A stretch of DNA of 64,000 nt, taken from NCBI RefSeq assembly GCF_014750685.1, contig NZ_JAAXGE010000001.1, positions 372,001 through 436,000 of the forward strand, read 5' to 3'. Origin of the DNA: Bacteroides sp. GM023 (GTDB lineage Bacteria; Bacteroidota; Bacteroidia; Bacteroidales; Bacteroidaceae). Position 1 is the stretch's first letter; each line of letters begins with the position of its first letter. Of this stretch, positions 36,001 to 44,840 are shown one piece after another. Both the position numbers and the translations under genes were made by a program. The notes below the pieces were generated by a model. The model saw only the letters and a list, made by a program, of their open reading frames with translations. It ran no database searches and was not told where the DNA came from.

Positions 36001-36384
36001 ACGTTCCAATGTCTGATAACCCGTAACTACCACATCCGCTAGTGCATGTGCTGAAGGTTGAAGTACAATTCGATAACTCTTTTTATCTCCTTGCAATGCA
36101 ATTGCTTGTTCTTCAAAACCGATATAGCTACAATGAATACGAGTTACTTTTTCCGGCACGGAAATAGAGAATTTACCATCAATGTCAGTGATAGTACCCA
36201 AAGAAGTTTGTGATGCTCCGGCTTTTTTCAAATCGTCCGCATGGACATAAACGGAAGCACCGATCAGAGGTTCATTATCTTCACCGGAAATAACAACTCC
36301 GGTAATAGTACGGTTAGCAGCACTGGCGAAAGCCAGTGCGTTCACAAATAAGCATATAATAATGCACAAAAATTTGATTCTCAT
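33034..36384 (-). CDS. SusC/RagA TonB-dependent transporter of the protease operon
   Basis: A 1116-residue outer-membrane transporter without an STN domain: signal peptide (ALAFASA), carboxypeptidase-like domain (RTITGVVISGEDNEPLIGASVYV, about 24-110), TonB-box-like ADVVVTGYQT, plug (LTGQIAGVAVTNTSGAPGAPARIRIRG; SPNDIESITILKDAAATAIYG) and barrel ending in LNF. With no STN domain it should not signal to an anti-sigma factor, and none is nearby. It lies 33 bp after the metalloprotease gene. Confidence 0.95.
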   Translation of the reverse strand: MRIKFLCIIICLFVNALAFASAANRTITGVVISGEDNEPLIGASVYVHADDLKKAGASQTSLGTITDIDGKFSISVPEKVTRIHCSYIGFEEQAIALQGDKKSYRIVLQPSAHALADVVVTGYQTLERRKLTAAISKVELSDAMVGAAKSIDQALTGQIAGVAVTNTSGAPGAPARIRIRGTASLNGTQDPLWVLDGMPLEGTDIPKMDSNSSDNDIVNIGQSSIAGLSPNDIESITILKDAAATAIYGARAANGVIVVTTKRGRTGKPIINFNTKLTYAPNLDTSRLNLMNSEEKVDLELQLMKEAPFYKWGIYPVPVFAEKGSVAAILKKHDLVDIYKDKGWDGLTPEAQNAINQLKTINTDWNDILFRDAFTQEYNFSISGGGEKVTYYNSLGYTKENGNVPGVSMSRFNLTSKTSYQINKLLKIGISIFANRRKNETFVTDAYGLTNPVYYSRIANPYFDPFDKDGNYLYDYDVVTGSVTDVDQGFNIFEERENTSKESITTAINSIFDAELRFNDQWKITSQIGVQWDQLSQEEYAGNNTFNMRHQRVESKYWSESQKKNVYLIPEGGMLKTANSVTSQITWKVQGEYKNTFNDIHDIQIMAGSEIRKNWLENQSSTGYGYDPKTLTFKELIFRDEKQAESYKLKSKSYKENAFASFFANGSYTLMNRYTLGGSIRMDGSDLFGVDKKYRYLPIYSVSGMWRLSNESFVNQFKWIDNLALRLSYGLQGNIDKNTSPFLVGTYKNISILPGFNEEIISIDSAPNNKLRWEKTTSYNIGLDFSVLNQAINLGVDYYYRKGTDLIGNKMLPLENGFTSMTVNWASMENKGIEINLQTRNITTKNFSWYTSFNFAYNQNKVLKVMTNKDQVTPSLEGYAVGAIFALKTKGINKDTGQIYLENKDGKEVTVEDLFQMKDKEDGEGTYSIGPSIEEQRDFYSYAGTSDAPYTGGFMNTFNYRNWELNINFSYNLGAHVRTSPTYDITDLDPGRNMNRDILDRWTPNNTNGKFPALATPNYNPADYYLFNSRRDVYKSLDIWVKKLSYVRLQNIRLAYRIPSDWLHKISLSGATVGLEARNLFVFGSSYKNYMDPESMGNLYSTPVPKSVTFNLSLNF

Positions 36385-36417
36385 TAATTGTAAGATAGTT
36401 TAATTAATAGGTTTGTT

Positions 36418-39051
36418 TTACTTGATTCCCAAAGCTGTATTAATACGTAAAATCATATCTTCATAGTGGTAGCGTGTAGCAGTGTCGGAAGTTCCAAGAC
36501 GATTCTGCAACAACTTCTTGATGCGTAATAACTCACCACGTTTCACAGAAATGGCATCTGAAATACGGTTGAGCTGGCTGCCGTAGAAGTTGAGTACACG
36601 CGGAGCGCCCATCCGGTCTTCCTGACGAAGCGCACGTTGTTCGGCTGCATAGCAGCTACAGAAAGGAGTGGCATGGTCAAGCAAGAAATGCTCGTTTGCA
36701 ATCTTCTTGTTGATTTTCACGGCTTCGGGTTCTGCGGCAGCGGTAAGTAATGCATCCAGGAAATTCTTTTGCAAAGAACGCTCCATCACATTGGGGATAC
36801 CACCACGTTCGGTAACACCGAAGATATTTTTGTGAAGTCCGTCCATCAGTTCCACTACTGTAAAGGCTTTCTTTCCGTTGACAGATTCATTCTCTATCAT
36901 ACGTATCAGGCGGGTGTTGCCAAGCAAATCCCAAAGGATATAAGCCTGGGCATTCTTAAGTATTTGAGTAGGAGCGTTCTCCTGTTGACCGATTGGAGTA
37001 TTGCGGAGCAAGTAAGTATATTCTCCTACTTCCGTATCAAACAACCATTTTGGATAAGTCAATACTTCATTCAGCAAGAATTTCAGTGAAGCCTGTTGCT
37101 TCTCTTTTTCTACGAATGTGTAAGTCTTGACGCCATCTCCCACGGTCGTATTTTCGATGTAGATACCACCGATGTTGGCAAGTACATGATATAGATAGTT
37201 ATTCCACTGGTTGATAACAGCGTAGTAGAGGCGGGATGCTTCTTCGTAAGTCTGTCCCTTTTCTCCCGTTGTAGTCCATTGAAGAATTTGCGGAACAATA
37301 CGTTTCAGGTTCTCGATACCAAATAAAGAAGAACGAACCGGATCGTCACCTAAGTCCTCATTCTGAGCACGCGGGTCTACAGCGTCACGTACATCCTGCG
37401 CTTCGCTGTATTTATAAAGACGGTCTGTATGTTTACTCAGGAAATCGAATAAGAGTTCTTTTTCTTCTTCGGGAGTGCTCTTACCATACCAACGATAACC
37501 ATATTCAATAGCAAACATATCATAAGGACCGATATGCGGAGAAAGCACTTTCACACCGTCTCCCGGCTGGGCGATATAATTGAAACGCGCGTAATCCATA
37601 ATGGACGAAGCAGTAGAATTCATTTTGCTGGTAAAAGCTTCAGAACGTAATGAATCTGTAGGGAAAGCCCATGACCCCATCATATTATGACGCAATCCTA
37701 AAGAGTGCCCCACTTCGTGGCAGGCTACGAAACGAATGGCATCACCCATCAAAGCATCGGGCAACTGCACATTGCGGGCTTCCGGACAAACAGTTCCGGT
37801 CTGCACTGTAATCCATTCGCGTACCATGGACAGTACATTGTGCCACCACATAATATCCGCTTCCAGTATTTCGCCCGAACGCGGATCTAATAAGGAAGGC
37901 CCCATAGCATTCTTCTTTTCCGAAGCAGCATAAGTCAGCACGGAGTAATTGACATCATCCATGTCTACATGCATACTGTCAATGATTTCTTTTGCGATAA
38001 TTGCATTCTTGAAACCGGCTTTTTCGAAAGCGGCTTGCCAGTCCTCGATTCCTTTCTTGATGTACGAACGCCATTGATAAGGAGTCGAATTATCAATGTA
38101 GAAAATGATAGGTTTGGCAGGTTCCACAATCTGACCTTTCAGGTAAGCTTCCCGGTCTTCCGGTTTAGGCTCCATGCGCCAACGCGTGATATACTGCGTT
38201 TTATCCGTTCTTTGTTGTGCATCGCTGAAAGTCAATAGCGGATTGGTGAAGTATCCGACTTTCTGATTGTCGAAACGTCCCATCATAGGTGTTTCAGGCA
38301 ATAGAAGGATAGAAGAACTGACTTCCACCGTCACGTACACAGTTGTAGTTCCTTCTGTCACCCTGGTAGTCAGCTCGGAAGTTGCCACGACGTTGTTTGA
38401 GAAAGATTTGATAGACAAGATACGTGATAAGTTCTTGATGGCCGAAGTACCCAGGTTAATATTGGTAAATACATTGTTGATACTGGTTTCCGTTCCATCA
38501 TAAATATCATTCACCTTGATTACCAATGCAGTAGAATCTGCGTTGATCGCTTCGATTTTGAATGCGGCAATCAGTGGAGAGATAAAGTTATCCTTTACTG
38601 AGCGGAAGATAGCATCATTTTGGGGAGCCAACGGCAATGGACGTTGTTGGCGGAACATCAGTTTGCCGCTTGCCTTGTCCCATTCCATGCAAACCATCTG
38701 ATTTTCATAATTTACTCCACGGTTTACACCTGCATCATTCAGTTCGGCAGGAACTCTTTGCAGCTTATTGACAACTAATAAATCGCGTCCTAAAAGTGAT
38801 GTGGGAACTTCAAAATAATAATCATTCTTCTTTTGATGTACGGCAAACATACCTTTCGTTGTTTTGCTGTCTTCCACTAATTTTTCGTAGTCGCTTTTAC
38901 TCTTCTCTTCTTTTTCTTCTGGTTTCTTCTTTTTCTTTTTAAACCAACTCAGATTTTCTGTAGCGGGGGCAGTTGCAAATGCCGAGTGCGCTTCACCACC
39001 CAGCAATATACATGCAATGACCGCTGCCATTACTTTTACATACATTCTCAT
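36418..39051 (-). CDS. Zinc-dependent metalloprotease (DUF5117/DUF4953 type)
   Basis: An 877-residue secreted protein; signal peptide (about 1-26) and a Lys-rich stretch (WFKKKKKKPEEKEEKSKSD). The middle region YFEVPTSLLGRDLLVVNKLQRVP fits DUF5118/DUF5117, and the metal motif HEVGHSLGLRHNMMGSWAF (HExxHxxxxxH, about 423-433) with downstream SSIMDYARFNY (Met-turn-like) identifies a metzincin-type protease. It is the first gene of the operon with SusC and SusD, which suggests that it generates the peptides they import, or a linked function in the periplasm. Confidence 0.88.
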   Translation of the reverse strand: MRMYVKVMAAVIACILLGGEAHSAFATAPATENLSWFKKKKKKPEEKEEKSKSDYEKLVEDSKTTKGMFAVHQKKNDYYFEVPTSLLGRDLLVVNKLQRVPAELNDAGVNRGVNYENQMVCMEWDKASGKLMFRQQRPLPLAPQNDAIFRSVKDNFISPLIAAFKIEAINADSTALVIKVNDIYDGTETSINNVFTNINLGTSAIKNLSRILSIKSFSNNVVATSELTTRVTEGTTTVYVTVEVSSSILLLPETPMMGRFDNQKVGYFTNPLLTFSDAQQRTDKTQYITRWRMEPKPEDREAYLKGQIVEPAKPIIFYIDNSTPYQWRSYIKKGIEDWQAAFEKAGFKNAIIAKEIIDSMHVDMDDVNYSVLTYAASEKKNAMGPSLLDPRSGEILEADIMWWHNVLSMVREWITVQTGTVCPEARNVQLPDALMGDAIRFVACHEVGHSLGLRHNMMGSWAFPTDSLRSEAFTSKMNSTASSIMDYARFNYIAQPGDGVKVLSPHIGPYDMFAIEYGYRWYGKSTPEEEKELLFDFLSKHTDRLYKYSEAQDVRDAVDPRAQNEDLGDDPVRSSLFGIENLKRIVPQILQWTTTGEKGQTYEEASRLYYAVINQWNNYLYHVLANIGGIYIENTTVGDGVKTYTFVEKEKQQASLKFLLNEVLTYPKWLFDTEVGEYTYLLRNTPIGQQENAPTQILKNAQAYILWDLLGNTRLIRMIENESVNGKKAFTVVELMDGLHKNIFGVTERGGIPNVMERSLQKNFLDALLTAAAEPEAVKINKKIANEHFLLDHATPFCSCYAAEQRALRQEDRMGAPRVLNFYGSQLNRISDAISVKRGELLRIKKLLQNRLGTSDTATRYHYEDMILRINTALGIK

Positions 39052-39247
39052 TGAGTCCTATATATTTAATTATATTTAAAAAACGGACACAAAAGTACCA
39101 ATATAAATAACATAATGGATACATATTTGCAATGAATCTAATAATTAAAAGAAATATTAACTAGATTCTTCGGACATCATTCTCCTCGGATATTTCGTAA
39201 TTTAGTTGGAATAGTGTACATTTGCGGGGAGTAAAAAAGTGAATGGA

Positions 39248-40903
39248 ATGATAAAACAATATATCACTGCTTTGATGCTGGCTTGCTGTGTCGGAGTTTA
39301 TGGACAAGAAAAAAAGCAAGCGTCCTTTGTCCCCCCTTTTGATTTTCCTCTTACATTGAGCGGAAATTTCGGAGAAATCCGTTCCAACCACTTTCACGGT
39401 GGGCTGGATTTTAAAACCGGCGGAGTGATAGGCAAGCCTGTACGCGCTCTTGCTGACGGGTATATTTCACGTATCCGTGTCACCAATGGCTCGGGATATG
39501 TACTCGATGTTTGTTATCATAATGGCTATTCTACTATCAACCGCCACTTGAACGGTTTTACTTCTCCCATTGCCGAAAGAGTGGAAAAACTTCAATACGA
39601 GAATGAAAACTGGGAAGTGGAAATTATTCCCGAACCGGATGAATATCCGGTGAAAAGCGGTCAACAGATTGCATGGAGCGGAAATACCGGATATTCATTC
39701 GGTCCGCATCTTCACCTGGATGTATTCGAAACAGAATCGGGAGATTATATCGATCCAATGCCTTTCTTTCAGTCAAAGATAAAAGATACTCGTGCTCCAA
39801 AAGCCGATGGCATTCTATTTTTTCCGCAACCGGGCAAAGGTGTAGTGGATGGGAAACAGCAGACTAAGACTATACTTCCGAACAGTGAACATCCGGTGGA
39901 AGCATGGGGTGTGATAGGCACAGGCATCAAGGCATATGATTACATGGATGGAGTCAACAATCATTATGGAGTATATTCGGTTGTCCTCACAGTAGACGGA
40001 AATGAAGTATTCCGCAGCACGGTAGATCGTTTTTCTCAGGAAGAAAACCGGATGATAAACTCATGGACGTACGGGCAATATATGAAATCTTTCATTGATC
40101 CCGGAAATACTTTACGTCTGTTGAAAGCATCGAATGATAATCGTGGTTTGGTGACGATTGATGAAGAACGGGATTATCAGTTCCTGTATACCTTAAAAGA
40201 TGCCTTCGGAAATACTTCCAAATATAACTTTACCGTGCGTGGACGGAAGCAGCCGATTGAACCTTTGAACCATCGGGAGAAATATTTCTTTGCCTGGGAT
40301 AAGACGAATTATCTGCAAGAGCCGGGATTGAGCCTGATCATTCCGAAAGGAATGTTATATGACGATGTTCCTCTTAATTATCAGGTGAAAGCCGACAGTG
40401 GAGCAGTGGCATTTACTTATCAGATAAATGATAAATCCATTCCGCTTCATTCAGGTTGCGAGCTTCGTATCGGTCTGCGTAGAAAGCCGGTAGCTGATAC
40501 TACAAAATATTATATAGCCCGCGTGACTCCGAAAGGTGGAAAATATAGCGTAGGCGGAAAGTACGAAGACGGCTACATGAAAGCATCTGTCCGTGAATTG
40601 GGAACTTTCACTGTCGCTATTGATACGATACCGCCCGAAATTATCCCTGTCAATAAGAATCTGTGGGGAAAGAATGGAAAGATTGTCTATCGGTTGAAAG
40701 ACGAGGGAGCGGGTATTGCTTCTTATCGGGGAACGATTGACGGAAAATACGCGCTCTTCGGGCGTCCTAATATCGTGAAATCCTATTGGGAATGTAAACT
40801 TGACCCGAAACATGTAAAGAAAGGTGGTAAGCATACCGTTGAATTTACAGTAACCGATCATTGCGGGAATGAAACGGTAGCTCGTGAGACTTTTATTTGG
40901 TAA
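39248..40903 (+). CDS. M23-family peptidoglycan endopeptidase
   Basis: A secreted protein of about 551 residues; the ATG at 39248 is used, but a GTG three codons earlier is better spaced from GGGGAG and could be the true start. Signal peptide ends near CVGVYGQ. The LytM domain comes early (about 40-175): HFHGGLDFKTGG (metal His and Asp) and SFGPHLHLDVFE (HLH). All four metal-site residues are present, so it should be active. The remaining 370 residues are beta-rich and unassigned (VPLNYQVKADSG, FTVAIDTIPPEIIPVNK). The C69 peptidase follows in the same operon. Confidence 0.9.
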   Translation: MIKQYITALMLACCVGVYGQEKKQASFVPPFDFPLTLSGNFGEIRSNHFHGGLDFKTGGVIGKPVRALADGYISRIRVTNGSGYVLDVCYHNGYSTINRHLNGFTSPIAERVEKLQYENENWEVEIIPEPDEYPVKSGQQIAWSGNTGYSFGPHLHLDVFETESGDYIDPMPFFQSKIKDTRAPKADGILFFPQPGKGVVDGKQQTKTILPNSEHPVEAWGVIGTGIKAYDYMDGVNNHYGVYSVVLTVDGNEVFRSTVDRFSQEENRMINSWTYGQYMKSFIDPGNTLRLLKASNDNRGLVTIDEERDYQFLYTLKDAFGNTSKYNFTVRGRKQPIEPLNHREKYFFAWDKTNYLQEPGLSLIIPKGMLYDDVPLNYQVKADSGAVAFTYQINDKSIPLHSGCELRIGLRRKPVADTTKYYIARVTPKGGKYSVGGKYEDGYMKASVRELGTFTVAIDTIPPEIIPVNKNLWGKNGKIVYRLKDEGAGIASYRGTIDGKYALFGRPNIVKSYWECKLDPKHVKKGGKHTVEFTVTDHCGNETVARETFIW

Positions 40904-40927
40904 TTATTAAAAGTGAATCATATATTT

Positions 40928-42565
40928 ATGAAGAGAAGAATTTTTCTGTGTGCTGCCATACTGGTGGCGGCTGTGGCGAATACTTTCGCCTGTACGAATC
41001 TGATAGTCGGTAAGAACGCTTCCACCGATGGCTCGACCATCGTTTCCTATTCTGCCGACTCGTACGGCTTGTTTGGAGAACTGTATCATTATCCGGCAGC
41101 TACTTATCCGAAAGGAACCATGCTGAAAGTGTATGAATGGGATACCGGTAAGTACTTGGGAGAAATCGAACAGGCACGTCAGACTTACAATGTGACCGGG
41201 AATATGAATGAATATCAGGTTACAATTGGTGAAACAACTTTCGGCGGACGTCCCGAACTGGCGGATTCTACTGGAATTATTGATTACGGTAGTTTGATTT
41301 ATATCGGCTTGCAACGTTCGCGTACTGCCCGTGAAGCCATTAAAATAATGACTGAACTGGTGCAGCAATACGGTTATTATAGCGGAGGAGAATCTTTCAC
41401 CATTGCCGATCCGAACGAAATATGGATTATGGAAATGATTGGTAAAGGTCCCGGTATCCGCGGAGCTGTCTGGGTAGCCGTACGTGTACCGGATGATTGT
41501 ATTTCGGCTCACGCCAACCAGTCCCGTATTCATCATTTTGATATGAACGACAAGGAAAATTGTATGTATTCTCCCGATGTTGTCTCTTTTGCGCGTGAGA
41601 AAGGTTACTTCAACGGAGTGAACAAGGATTTTAGTTTTTCGCTTGCTTACGCTCCCCTTGATTTTGGTGCACGCCGCTTCTGTGAAGCCCGTGTATGGAG
41701 CTATTTCAATAAATACACGGACAACGGAAATGAGTATCTTCCTTATATTGAAGGAAAAACAGATACCCCTATGCCTCTTTTCGTAAAACCGAAACATAAG
41801 CTGTCTGTGCAAGATGTAAAAGATATGATGCGCGACCATTATGAAGGAACTCCGCTTGACATCTCCAATGATTTCGGAGCAGGCCCTTATAAAATACCGT
41901 ACCGTCTTTCTCCTTTGAATTTCAAGGTCGACGGACAGGAATATTTCAATGAACGTCCTATTTCTACTCAACAAAGCGGTTTTGTATTTGTTGCACAAAT
42001 GCGGGCTAATATGCCGGACCCGATAGGCGGTGTACTTTGGTTTTGTGTGGACGATGCGAATATGGCGGTATTTACTCCTGTTTATTGTTGTGCCACTAAA
42101 GCGCCGGTATGTTACACACGTGTGGACGGAGCCGATTATATTACTTTCTCATGGAATTCAGCTTTCTGGATTTTCAACTGGGTGTCTAATATGGTTTATC
42201 CGCGTTATGACTTGATGATCGGTGATGTGCGTGAAGCGCAGAAGGAAATGGAAACTACCTTTAACAATGCGCAGCAAGGTATTGAAGATATGGCGGCCAA
42301 ACTGTTGGAAAAAGATAAAAATGCTGCAATTGATTTCCTGACCAACTATACCAACATGACTGCCCAAAGCACCTTCGATACATGGAAACAATTAGGCACT
42401 TTCCTGATTGTGAAGTATAACGACGGAGTAGTGAAACGTGTGAAAGACGGACAGTTTGAGCGTAATTCTATCGGACAACCTGCCGGAGTGCTTCGTCCCG
42501 GTTATCCGAAGGAATTCTTGCAGGAATATGTCAAACAGACCGGAGACAGATATTTGGTAAAATAA
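40928..42565 (+). CDS. C69-family dipeptidase
   Basis: Start chosen at 40928 (MKRRIFLCAAIL), 545 residues. A signal peptide ends at NTFA, leaving Cys22 (CTNLIVGKNASTDGS) as the N-terminal nucleophile exposed by cleavage, exactly as in C69 (PepD) Ntn hydrolases. Other blocks: ESFTIADPNEIWIMEMIGKGPG and ARRFCEARVW. It probably trims di- or oligopeptides in the periplasm, possibly those released by the M23 enzyme encoded 24 bp upstream. Confidence 0.93.
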   Translation: MKRRIFLCAAILVAAVANTFACTNLIVGKNASTDGSTIVSYSADSYGLFGELYHYPAATYPKGTMLKVYEWDTGKYLGEIEQARQTYNVTGNMNEYQVTIGETTFGGRPELADSTGIIDYGSLIYIGLQRSRTAREAIKIMTELVQQYGYYSGGESFTIADPNEIWIMEMIGKGPGIRGAVWVAVRVPDDCISAHANQSRIHHFDMNDKENCMYSPDVVSFAREKGYFNGVNKDFSFSLAYAPLDFGARRFCEARVWSYFNKYTDNGNEYLPYIEGKTDTPMPLFVKPKHKLSVQDVKDMMRDHYEGTPLDISNDFGAGPYKIPYRLSPLNFKVDGQEYFNERPISTQQSGFVFVAQMRANMPDPIGGVLWFCVDDANMAVFTPVYCCATKAPVCYTRVDGADYITFSWNSAFWIFNWVSNMVYPRYDLMIGDVREAQKEMETTFNNAQQGIEDMAAKLLEKDKNAAIDFLTNYTNMTAQSTFDTWKQLGTFLIVKYNDGVVKRVKDGQFERNSIGQPAGVLRPGYPKEFLQEYVKQTGDRYLVK

Positions 42566-42566
42566 G

Positions 42567-42630
42567 AATTGAGAATTGAAAATTGAGAAATAACGGCAAT
42601 CAATTATTTTTTAATTTTCAATTCTCAATT
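42567..42630. repeat. 18-bp perfect inverted repeat after the C69 gene
   Basis: AATTGAGAATTGAAAATT (42567-42584) and its exact complement at 42613-42630 flank a 28-nt loop ending in TTTTTT. Its AT-rich sequence and loop size make it a repeat with possible terminator function. Confidence 0.65.
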
Positions 42631-42730
42631 TTCAATTGAATAACTAGGAATTATAAACTTATTATTTTACATTTGTGTGCTCAAGAAAATGGCAATAAAT
42701 AATTCATTAACCATATAAATAACAATCGAA

Positions 42731-44476
42731 ATGGAAAATCAGGAACTAATCAAACAGGTCACTGAAAAAGCCGAAAAATGGCTGACCCCGGCTTACGATG
42801 CTGAAACTCAGGCTGAAGTGAAACGCATGTTGGAAAACGATGATAAAACCGAATTAATTGAAGCTTTCTACAAAGATCTCGAATTTGGTACAGGCGGTTT
42901 GCGTGGTATCATGGGTGTAGGTAGCAATCGTATGAATATCTATACGGTAGGTGCTGCCACTCAGGGACTTTCCAACTATCTGAAAAAGAACTTCAAAGAC
43001 CTGCCGCAGATTTCTGTAGTAGTGGGTCACGACTGTCGTAACAACAGCCGTCTGTTTGCAGAATCTTCTGCTAATATCTTCTCGGCTAACGGCATCAAGG
43101 TATATCTGTTCGATGATATGCGTCCGACTCCGGAAATATCTTTCGCTATCCGCCATCTCGGTTGCCAAAGCGGTATTATCCTGACTGCTTCCCACAATCC
43201 GAAAGAATATAACGGTTACAAGGCATATTGGGATGATGGCGCACAGGTATTGGCGCCGCATGATAAAGGTATCATCGACGAAGTAAACGCTATTGCTTCT
43301 GCTGCCGACATCAAATTCCAGGGTAATCCTGATTTGATTCAGATTATCGGTGAAGACATCGACAAGATTTATCTGGATATGGTGAAAACAGTTTCTATCG
43401 ATCCGGAAGCTATCGCACGTCACAAGGATATGAAGATTGTTTATACTCCGATTCACGGAACAGGTATGATGTTGATTCCTCGTGCATTGAAGATGTGGGG
43501 ATTTGAAAACGTATTCACTGTGCCCGAACAGATGGTTAAAGATGGTAACTTCCCGACTGTTGTATCTCCGAATCCAGAAAACGCGGAAGCGCTTTCTATG
43601 GCTGTGAACCTGGCCAAGGAAATTGATGCCGAACTGGTAATGGCTTCCGACCCGGATGCTGACCGTGTAGGTATCGCTTGCAAGGATGATAAGGGCGAAT
43701 GGGTACTTATCAACGGTAACCAGACTTGTATGATGTACCTTTACTATATCCTGACTCAATATAAACAACTGGGTAAGATTAAAGGCAATGAGTTCTGTGT
43801 GAAGACAATCGTTACTACTGAACTTATCAAGAAGATTGCTGATAAGAATAACATCGAAATGCTCGACTGCTATACCGGATTCAAATGGATTGCACGTGAA
43901 ATCCGTCTGCGTGAAGGTCAGAAGAAGTATATCGGTGGCGGTGAAGAAAGCTACGGATTCCTTGCCGAAGACTTCGTTCGTGATAAAGATGCCGTATCAG
44001 CTTGCTGCTTGATTGCTGAAGTTGCTGCATGGGCAAAAGATAACGGTAAGTCACTGTATCAACTACTGCTCGATATCTATGTAGAATACGGATTCTCTAA
44101 GGAATTCACAGTCAACGTAGTGAAACCGGGTAAGAGCGGTGCCGAAGAAATCAAAGCGATGATGGAAAACTTCCGCGCTAACCCGCCGAAAGAATTAGGT
44201 GGCTCTAAAGTAATCTTGAGCAAAGACTATCAAACTCTGAAACAAACAGATGACAAGGGAAATGTAACTGCAATTGATATGCCTGAACCGTCTAATGTTC
44301 TTCAGTATTTCACAGAAGATGGCAGCAAAGTTTCAGTTCGTCCTTCAGGAACAGAGCCTAAGATTAAGTTCTATATGGAAGTTCAGGGTGAAATGGGTTG
44401 CCGCAACTGTTTTGCTTCTGCCGAGTCTGCTGCAATGGAAAAGATTGAAGCAGTGAAGAAGTCATTGGGTATCTGA
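42731..44476 (+). CDS. Phosphoglucomutase/phosphomannomutase family enzyme
   Basis: A 581-residue alpha-D-phosphohexomutase. Catalytic Ser in TASHNPKEYNGYKAYWDDGAQ (about 147), the Mg loop DPDADRVG (about 306-313), sugar loop GGGEESYGF (about 396-404) and phosphate loop RPSGTEPKIKFY (about 538-549). The eukaryote-like PGM2 length and N-terminus are usual in Bacteroides. It interconverts hexose 1- and 6-phosphates; the preferred sugar is not determined. Confidence 0.95.
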   Translation: MENQELIKQVTEKAEKWLTPAYDAETQAEVKRMLENDDKTELIEAFYKDLEFGTGGLRGIMGVGSNRMNIYTVGAATQGLSNYLKKNFKDLPQISVVVGHDCRNNSRLFAESSANIFSANGIKVYLFDDMRPTPEISFAIRHLGCQSGIILTASHNPKEYNGYKAYWDDGAQVLAPHDKGIIDEVNAIASAADIKFQGNPDLIQIIGEDIDKIYLDMVKTVSIDPEAIARHKDMKIVYTPIHGTGMMLIPRALKMWGFENVFTVPEQMVKDGNFPTVVSPNPENAEALSMAVNLAKEIDAELVMASDPDADRVGIACKDDKGEWVLINGNQTCMMYLYYILTQYKQLGKIKGNEFCVKTIVTTELIKKIADKNNIEMLDCYTGFKWIAREIRLREGQKKYIGGGEESYGFLAEDFVRDKDAVSACCLIAEVAAWAKDNGKSLYQLLLDIYVEYGFSKEFTVNVVKPGKSGAEEIKAMMENFRANPPKELGGSKVILSKDYQTLKQTDDKGNVTAIDMPEPSNVLQYFTEDGSKVSVRPSGTEPKIKFYMEVQGEMGCRNCFASAESAAMEKIEAVKKSLGI

Positions 44477-44520
44477 TTCAGTTTCTTCTGATAGTTTCAG
44501 AATAGAACGATAATAAAATA

Positions 44521-44563
44521 GCGCCTCTATAATCTTTTTGAAGAGTATAGAGGCGCTTCTTTT
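44521..44563 (+). terminator. Intrinsic terminator of the phosphohexomutase gene
   Basis: GCGCCTCTATA (44521-44531) and TATAGAGGCGC (44546-44556) form an 11-bp stem followed by TTCTTTTT. Confidence 0.92.
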
Positions 44564-44657
44564 TATCTGTGTATCGCCTTGATTTCCCCTGTTTTTGGGC
44601 ATTTAGCCCGGTTTAGTACAGAACTTTCGATTCCTTTGCATTCTTTAAGTACACTTT

Positions 44658-44840
44658 CTAATCATTCTTAGGGAAATCTTGTTGTATTGGCATCATCTCA
44701 ATTTCAACAGGCAGGCTACGGATACACATGTTTTGTTGATGCTTTAGAGTGATACGTTCAGTTTCATATTCATAAGTTGTTCGTTTGTAGTTTGAGTGTA
44801 TTTCGTAGCCTGCTTTCTTTATTTGATAAGTACCTTTCCG
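44658..44840 (-). pseudogene. Open frame directly after the DUF418 stop, gene remnant or lost C-terminus
   Basis: After the TAA of the DUF418 gene (44841-44843) the same frame stays open for 60 codons (RKGTYQIKKAGYEIHSNYKR near the start, SLPVEIEMMPIQQDFPKND at the end) to TAG at 44658-44660. Codon use looks coding-like and the amino-acid sequence is not low complexity. It has no ATG before codon 36. It may be the 3' end of a deleted gene fused at this point, or a read-through tail. I do not recognise the family. The rest of 44564-44657 shows nothing. Confidence 0.35.

Noticed and set aside
40907..41998. 363-codon open frame antisense to the C69 gene
   Set aside because: Composition is that of an antisense frame (rich in His, Arg, Ile, Phe) and the sense frame is a clear full-length enzyme.
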